NCBI GenBank assembly: GCA_030263595.1
Contig: SZPG01000014.1
Coordinates: forward strand, 1 to 42,381
Direction: 5' to 3'
DNA length: 42,381 bases
Source of the DNA: Chloroflexi bacterium CFX6
GTDB lineage: Bacteria; Chloroflexota; Anaerolineae; Anaerolineales; Villigracilaceae
Part shown: in pieces, positions 37,978-42,381 of the stretch
Position numbering within the stretch: position 1 is the stretch's first letter
How the letters are laid out: every line of letters begins with the position of its first letter
Notes under the pieces: model-generated
The model's input: the letters and a program-made list of their open reading frames with translations, nothing else
Told to the model about the DNA's origin: nothing
Database searches by the model: none
Made by a program: the position numbers and the translations under genes

Positions 37978-39294
37978 ATGACCCAATTCTCTCCATCCCT
38001 CTCCTTCGCCCACCACCTCGACTCCCAGGATCCCCTCGCCTCCTACCGCGAGGGATTCGTCATCACCGACCCGAACCTCATCTACCTCGACGGCAACTCC
38101 CTCGGTCGTATGCCCAAGGCTGCACAGGAAAGAGCAAAACAAGTTGTTGAAAATGAATGGGGACACGACCTCATCCGCGGCTGGAACAAGGGTTGGTGGG
38201 AGGCTCCTCAACGCGTCGGCGACAAGATCGGGGGACTGATCGGCGCCGCGCCCGGTCAAACCCTCGTCAGCGATACGGTCTCGCTCAACCTCTTCAAACT
38301 CGCCGCGTCCGCGCTCACACTTCAATCTGATAGAAAAAAAATCATCACCGACACTTTCAACTTTCCATCTGATCTTTACATTCTTCAGGGAATAGTGAAA
38401 TTACTTGACGCAGAATCCCCCTCTCCCAGTGGGAGAGGGGTTAGGGGTGAGGGTAAATACGAAATCCTCCGCATCGGCGCTACCGACGACGACATCACCC
38501 CCGACCTCGCTGCCCTCGAATCCGCCATAGACGAAAACACCGCCCTCGTGGCACTCTCGCACGTCGTCTTCAAAAGCGGCTACCTCTACGACATGCGCCG
38601 CATCACCGACCTCGCCCACACCAAAGGCGCACTCGTCCTCTGGGACCTCAGCCACTCCGTCGGCTCCGTCCCGGTTCACCTCGACGATTGCAACGCCGAC
38701 TTCGCCATCGGCTGCACCTACAAATACCTCAACGGCGGTCCCGGCGCGCCCGGCTTTCTTTATGTGAACAAGAACATTCAAGAAAAATTATCGTCACCCA
38801 TCTGGGGCTGGTGGGGACAAAAGAATCCCTTCGACTTCTCGCTCGACTACATCCCTGCGCCCGGCGCGCAGCGTTTCCTCGTTGGCACTCAACCCATGAT
38901 CTCTCTCCTCACGATGGAAGCCGCCCTCGAACCGACTCTGCAAGCCGGCATGGACGCCATCCGCGCCAAGGCGATTTTGATGACGGACTACGCCTCTTTC
39001 TTAACCGATACCTGGCTCGCCCCATTGGGCTTTTCCCTCGGCTCCCCGCGTGACTCTGCCCAACGCGGCTCCCACATCTCCATCCGCCACGCGGACGGCT
39101 ATCGCATCAACCGCGCCCTCATCGAGGAAATGAACGTCATCCCCGATTTCCGCGCGCCCGACAACATCCGCCTCGGCTTCTCATCGCTCTACACATCCTT
39201 TACCGAGATATGGGAAGGCTTCGACCGTATCAAACGGGTGATTGTGGAGAAGCGCCACGAACGATACACTAAACAAAAATTGACCGTGACTTAA
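37978..39294 (+). CDS. kynU: Kynureninase
   Basis: A 438-residue PLP enzyme that cleaves kynurenine or 3-hydroxykynurenine in tryptophan breakdown or NAD synthesis. The conserved features are IYLDGNSLGRMP near the N-terminus, the WDLSHSVGSVPV strand with the cofactor-binding aspartate, the PLP lysine K249 in CTYKYLNGGPGAPGF, and WGWWGQKNPFDF and the RFLVGTQPMISL stretch. A palindromic repeat is inserted in frame at 38416-38454 (residues about 147-159, SPSPSGRGVRGEG). No other tryptophan-pathway gene is nearby. The region before ATG 37978 is repeat DNA without a good ribosome-binding site. The phosphatase gene starts 2 nt after the stop. Confidence 0.93.
   Translation: MTQFSPSLSFAHHLDSQDPLASYREGFVITDPNLIYLDGNSLGRMPKAAQERAKQVVENEWGHDLIRGWNKGWWEAPQRVGDKIGGLIGAAPGQTLVSDTVSLNLFKLAASALTLQSDRKKIITDTFNFPSDLYILQGIVKLLDAESPSPSGRGVRGEGKYEILRIGATDDDITPDLAALESAIDENTALVALSHVVFKSGYLYDMRRITDLAHTKGALVLWDLSHSVGSVPVHLDDCNADFAIGCTYKYLNGGPGAPGFLYVNKNIQEKLSSPIWGWWGQKNPFDFSLDYIPAPGAQRFLVGTQPMISLLTMEAALEPTLQAGMDAIRAKAILMTDYASFLTDTWLAPLGFSLGSPRDSAQRGSHISIRHADGYRINRALIEEMNVIPDFRAPDNIRLGFSSLYTSFTEIWEGFDRIKRVIVEKRHERYTKQKLTVT
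38416..38454. repeat. Palindromic repeat inserted in kynU
   Basis: TCCCCCTCTCCCAGTGGGAG, AGGGGTTAGGGGTGAGGG: the same palindrome family as at 22580, 30160 and 36320. Its length of 39 bp keeps the frame and adds 13 residues. Confidence 0.9.
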
Positions 39295-39296
39295 CC

Positions 39297-40265
39297 ATGC
39301 CCACGAAACAACTCACCCGAATCGTCCGACACCCCTTTGCCCATCTCATGCAGGGCGCGCGCCTGGACTCCTTCGCGGAAAACGGGAACGAAATCCACAT
39401 GCAGGTCCAGGGGCTTGAGATCGTCGAATCAGAGTTGTTCGAACGCGATGGCGTCGTCATGGAGCGGGTGACTGGCAGGCACGTCCCGCTGAAATTATCC
39501 TTTTCCAATGTCCAGGGACTCAAGCGGACGGATTTCTTCGCCGCGCTGGGGCAATACCCGCTTGACGATCCCTCCCGCATCGTCAACATCATGCACTCGT
39601 GGATCATGCCGGGCATGGAGGATATCTTCCACATCTTCGGTATGCGCGGTCCGCTGGATGCGACCATGAACTTTTTCGCCGCCAGCGTTACGCACGAACA
39701 GGCGGAGGCGGGTCCATCCTTCACCTTCGAAAGAGACTGGTCGCCCTCGCCTCCCATGCCCGAACGCGAAGTCCCCCAACCGTATGACCTCTACGACCGC
39801 TTCGGGGGCGACCCCGTAACGTTCAGCATAAATGGGAACGTGATCGAAAACAGACTCTTTGTCGGTGGGCTGGAAAATCAACCCGAGTATCGCCCCGAAA
39901 TTGACGCCGTCCTGAACCTGGGCGAAAAACCCAGCCTCTGGGTGAAGGACGGGGCGCTCCACGCCAACGACCGCGCCGTCGAAAAAGGCGAAGGCTCGAA
40001 GGGAATGACGGTGGACGAAATCCGCGCAGAGGCGGATTGGGTCATCAACCGTTTGCAAGAGAACGAGAGCGTCCTGATCCATTGTGTGGCGGGGATGAAC
40101 CGTTCCCCCACCGTATGTTGCGCGGTGTTGATGTTATTGGAAGGCTTGAGCGCCGAAGAGGCTCTCCGGCGGGTTTACGAAACTCATCCCTGGGCAAAGC
40201 CGGATTCGCATCATTGGCTCATGCTGCGCTGGCTGGAAAAGAACAATAACCGCGCCGGAAACTGA
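39297..40265 (+). CDS. Dual-specificity protein phosphatase with unknown N-terminal domain
   Basis: A 322-residue protein. Residues about 175-318 are a cysteine-based dual-specificity phosphatase: the active-site loop is H-C263-VAGMNR-S with R269 (CX5R), preceded by the FVGGLENQPEYRPEIDAVLNLGEKP strand and the general acid loop (ANDRAVEKGEG). Residues 1-160 are a separate domain without a family I recognise, rich in beta-strands (MQGARLDSFAENGNEIHM, VPLKLSFSNVQGL). The start is 2 nt after the kynU stop, so the two are co-translated. The target is unknown. Confidence 0.85.
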   Translation: MPTKQLTRIVRHPFAHLMQGARLDSFAENGNEIHMQVQGLEIVESELFERDGVVMERVTGRHVPLKLSFSNVQGLKRTDFFAALGQYPLDDPSRIVNIMHSWIMPGMEDIFHIFGMRGPLDATMNFFAASVTHEQAEAGPSFTFERDWSPSPPMPEREVPQPYDLYDRFGGDPVTFSINGNVIENRLFVGGLENQPEYRPEIDAVLNLGEKPSLWVKDGALHANDRAVEKGEGSKGMTVDEIRAEADWVINRLQENESVLIHCVAGMNRSPTVCCAVLMLLEGLSAEEALRRVYETHPWAKPDSHHWLMLRWLEKNNNRAGN

Positions 40266-40284
40266 ATACTTCCCCCGCCCTCCA

Positions 40285-40395
40285 CTCTCTACCCTCCACT
40301 TTTCACCCTTCGACTGCGCTCACATCGTCCCGATGCTCTTTCGGGAGGGCATGCTTTCTACTTTCCACTTTCTACTTTCTACTTTCTATTTTCCA
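40285..40395. repeat. Interspersed repeats between the phosphatase and the META lipoprotein gene
   Basis: The long subtype: CACCCTTCGACTGCGCTCAC, the GTCCCGATGCTCTTTCGGGA hairpin, GGGCATGC, and a run of CTTTCTACTTTCCACTTTC. It separates two convergent genes. Confidence 0.9.
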
Positions 40396-40411
40396 CCCTC
40401 GTTTCTCCAAC

Positions 40412-40819
40412 CTACTTGCGTTCCATTACGATGGCAGAGGCGCCATCCGCCGAAGTGATGGTCAGGGTATCGCCGTCGAGCGTGAACTTCGCGGCTTCAT
40501 GCATCACAGCCAGCGTCGCCGCCTCCTGCCCGCCGACGGGGCCCTCGCAGAACATCATCGTCGAGATGATCTGGTCGAATGTGATCGTATCGCCGTCCAC
40601 TTTATACTCGCCGCCGAAACCGTTGCAGCCCACGCTCCCGCTCATCTGGCCGTCCTTGAATTCGATGGACGTTTCCACGTCAGGGACGGCGGAAACCTGC
40701 TCCGAAGGGGGACCGTACGAGACCAGTCTCCACTCCCCCCGAATGGATGCAGACGAACCGCCGGCGCAGGCGGTCAGCGCGATCATTGTCAACAAACCGA
40801 AAAAGAATAGTCTCTTCAT
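40412..40819 (-). CDS. META-domain lipoprotein (HslJ-like)
   Basis: A 135-residue lipoprotein. The signal peptide MKRLFFFGLLTMIALTAC ends in a lipobox (C18). The mature part is one META domain: GEWRLVSYG, MSGSVGCNGFGGEYKVDGDTITF, IISTMMFCEGP and the LDGDTLTI strand. HslJ/META proteins are small periplasmic or surface proteins linked to heat or novobiocin resistance; the exact role is unknown. ATG 40819 is chosen because it starts a proper signal peptide; the longer frame to 40927 only translates repeat DNA (MESGKWKVESGK). Confidence 0.85.
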   Translation of the reverse strand: MKRLFFFGLLTMIALTACAGGSSASIRGEWRLVSYGPPSEQVSAVPDVETSIEFKDGQMSGSVGCNGFGGEYKVDGDTITFDQIISTMMFCEGPVGGQEAATLAVMHEAAKFTLDGDTLTITSADGASAIVMERK

Positions 40820-40879
40820 TTTCACTTCTCCAAATTGTATTTTCCCCTCTTTGACGCCCCCACAAACAAAAAGTTCCAC

Positions 40880-40998
40880 CTCCACTTTCCACTTTCCACT
40901 TTCTACTTTCCACTTTCCACTTTCCACCCTTCGACTGCGCTCACATCGTCCCGATGCTCTTTCGGGAGGGCATGCTTTCTACTTTCCACTTTCTACTC
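40880..40998. repeat. Interspersed repeats upstream of the META gene
   Basis: A third long-subtype copy (CCCTTCGACTGCGCTCACAT, GTCCCGATGCTCTTTCGGGA hairpin, GGGCATGC, CTTTCCACTTTC heptads). The stop codon of the rRNA methyltransferase gene (40993-40995) lies in its last TTCTAC heptad. Confidence 0.9.
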
Positions 40999-41817
40999 TC
41001 CCGCCATCCGATTGAATCGAATCCGCTGAAACAGAGTGATCCCCGCCGCGGCGGAGACGTTCAGCGACTCGACCTTGGGGTTGATCGGGATTCGCACCTT
41101 CATTGTCGCCCCCGCTTCGATCTCAGGGGAACACCCCTCCTTCTCACTGCCAAAGACGATCAGCAATCGCTCAGGGATGGAGGCGATCGCCTCCACACTT
41201 TTTTCCGCGTCCATCGCGGCGACAAGCAGGGTCTCGTTGTCCGCTTTGCAATGATCGAGGAAGTCCTTCGTCGAGGCGGTCATAATGGGAAGGGAGAACA
41301 TGTAGCCGCGGCTGGCGCGGATGAGGCGGCGGTCGTACAAATCGAGCGGGTCCATGTTCAGCAGGATCATCCCGCCCAAATCCAGCGCGAGGGAGGTGCG
41401 AATGATGTTCCCGATGTTCCCCGAAATGCTCAAATCCTCCAAAACGACAATATCTTTCCTGATGGTCTTCAGTAGTTCCAAACCTTTGGGCTTGGGCGTT
41501 TCGGCAATGGCAAAGATGCGCGAGATCTTGTCGTTCTCGAAGAGTTTTTTGGTCGTCCGTTTTGCCACCTCGTGGATGGTGGCGCCGGGCGTGAGGTTTT
41601 TTCTCAACTTCTCGGAGATCACTTCATCTCCCGCGTAATAGACCGACTCGACCTCCACGCCCGCTTCGAGCGCCTGGAGGATGTTCTCCTCGTCGTCAAT
41701 CAGGATTTGATTTAACTCGCGTCGTCCATCGCGATGCAGCAACCTGCGGATGGGGCCCGCAAGCGGATGGTTGAGAGAATCGACCAGGAAGGGATTGAAG
41801 GTTTCATTGTCGTTCAT
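40993..41817 (-). CDS. Thiostrepton-resistance-type (SpoU/TrmH) RNA 2'-O-methyltransferase
   Basis: A 274-residue SPOUT methyltransferase. The N-terminal L30e-like RNA-binding domain (1-105) includes RRELNQILIDDEENILQALEAGVEVESVYY; the knotted domain has motif 1 SGNIGNIIRTSLAL, motif 2 LLIVFGSEKEGCS and motif 3 ESLNVSAAAGITLF. The DRRLIRASRGYMFSLPI block between them closely follows the thiostrepton-resistance methyltransferase of Streptomyces, which methylates A1067 of 23S rRNA. No thiopeptide cluster is visible here, so it may be a housekeeping rRNA or tRNA methylase or an intrinsic resistance gene. The target is inferred from similarity only. Confidence 0.85.
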   Translation of the reverse strand: MNDNETFNPFLVDSLNHPLAGPIRRLLHRDGRRELNQILIDDEENILQALEAGVEVESVYYAGDEVISEKLRKNLTPGATIHEVAKRTTKKLFENDKISRIFAIAETPKPKGLELLKTIRKDIVVLEDLSISGNIGNIIRTSLALDLGGMILLNMDPLDLYDRRLIRASRGYMFSLPIMTASTKDFLDHCKADNETLLVAAMDAEKSVEAIASIPERLLIVFGSEKEGCSPEIEAGATMKVRIPINPKVESLNVSAAAGITLFQRIRFNRMAGE

Positions 41818-41835
41818 GGATTGGATAATATGCGT

Positions 41836-42312
41836 TTATGATGAGTGTGTCAAGAAAGGCATTTCATCTTCGGACGGAGTCTCAAAGAGTTTTGCCCATT
41901 CATCCAGTTCGTCCCGATTGATGTGGAACGTTCCGGCAGGAAGTTCAGCGTTTCTTTCTTCGATTCGTCTCCACAGCTCATCAATACCAGCGCTCAAATA
42001 ATGCAATTCGACATCCGCTCCCAGGATTTCGGCTTCCGTCCGAAAACGGATCCGTTCCTCGCGCGACCAAAAGCCATTCTCCAAAATGACGTTCACGCCG
42101 GTTATGAGCGCACGTTTTGCGACATCCCATTGAATGGATTCGACAACGTCCCGCAAACGATCCATTTCCGTTCTGTCGCCCGGGTCTGCCAGGATTTGCG
42201 CGATCCACTCATCGGGGCAAAGGCGAAGGGCATTGTGCTCCCTTTCAAGTTGCCTTGCAAGGGTCGTCTTGCCAGAGCCAGGCAATCCGCAGATCAGATA
42301 GAGAGTCGCCAT
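41836..42312 (-). CDS. Small P-loop kinase (AAA_33-type)
   Basis: A 158-residue nucleotide-binding protein. The P-loop LICGLPGSGKTT follows directly on the start, then CPDEW (the Asp of zeta-toxin-like and polynucleotide-kinase-like proteins), VNVILENGFWSREERIRFR as Walker-B-like element, and ELWRRIEERN as lid region. It is the kind of kinase that phosphorylates a small molecule or RNA end; the substrate is unknown. ATG 42312 is used; an in-frame ATG at 42330 is closer to the -10 box (TATAAT, complement at 42335-42340) but would leave only 4 nt. It is divergent from the pseudouridine synthase gene. Confidence 0.75.
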   Translation of the reverse strand: MATLYLICGLPGSGKTTLARQLEREHNALRLCPDEWIAQILADPGDRTEMDRLRDVVESIQWDVAKRALITGVNVILENGFWSREERIRFRTEAEILGADVELHYLSAGIDELWRRIEERNAELPAGTFHINRDELDEWAKLFETPSEDEMPFLTHSS

Positions 42313-42328
42313 ACAGTAAAATACATCC

Positions 42329-42381
42329 ATGAAGATTATACATGTGGACGAACACATACTTGTCATCAACAAACCCGCCGG
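42329..42381 (+). CDS. RluA-family pseudouridine synthase (5' part only)
   Basis: The first 17 codons of a gene cut by the window end. They read MKIIHVDEHILVINKPA, the N-terminal signature of RluA/RluD-type rRNA pseudouridine synthases (I-x-x-D-x-x-x-x-V-x-x-K-P-A-G). The -10 box TAAAAT (42317-42322) ends 6 nt before the ATG, again a leaderless arrangement. The catalytic HRLD motif lies beyond the window. Confidence 0.7.
   Translation, partial: MKIIHVDEHILVINKPA

Overview
The window looks like a chromosome segment of a Chloroflexota bacterium, most likely Anaerolineae-like. This is inferred, not proven. The grounds are the mix of families (CdaA/CdaR pair, CoaE-GNAT fusion, DUF2085, DUF4126, DUF4173), GC-rich coding sequence, several genes whose -10 box lies only 6-7 nt before the ATG (leaderless style), and many short interspersed repeats of a kind common in that phylum. 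No rRNA, tRNA or CRISPR array was seen.

Positions 1-6050 are the right-hand part of an integrated element, visibly A+T-richer than the rest: small zinc-finger ORFs, an HTH regulator, a membrane protein, a replication-type winged-helix protein, a DnaB-like helicase and, last, a large serine recombinase whose 3' end runs into the first of two tandem copies of a terminator repeat. The left end is outside the window.

Positions 6446-12544 are one tight six-gene block: FemAB/GNAT-like acyltransferase, ICMT-type membrane methyltransferase, a homologue of the mycobacterial tuberculosinol synthase Rv3378c, a class II diterpene cyclase of the Rv3377c type, a membrane histidine kinase and a single-domain response regulator. 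It is probably a diterpenoid pathway carrying its own signalling pair. After it come a convergent DUF4173 membrane gene, a free-standing ~160-nt transcription unit with an 18-codon ORF, and phosphofructokinase (minus strand).

Positions 15806-17493 hold membrane proteins (DUF2085, DUF4126, a 53-aa protein). Positions 22793 down to 17525 form a thiamine operon on the minus strand: promoter, TPP riboswitch with an intrinsic terminator, thiamine pyrophosphokinase, an ABC importer (binding lipoprotein, fused permease, ATPase) and a DUF402 gene. Positions 23229-29802 carry a roadblock-like/degenerate Y1-transposase fusion, DNA polymerase I and a long TPR protein. RNase P RNA lies at 29855-30391 (minus). 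Then follow CoaE-GNAT, CdaA-CdaR (c-di-AMP synthesis), the GTPase Der, a GMC oxidoreductase, a small PD-(D/E)XK-like protein between inverted repeats, kynureninase, a dual-specificity phosphatase, a META lipoprotein, a thiostrepton-resistance-type rRNA methyltransferase, a small P-loop kinase and the start of an RluA-type pseudouridine synthase.

A theme across 14-41 kb is short interspersed repeats that are not confined to intergenic DNA. They sit in frame inside kynureninase, the GMC oxidoreductase, the thiamine ABC ATPase and the signal peptide of the binding protein, form an arm of RNase P RNA, and supply stop codons or ribosome-binding sequence for some genes.
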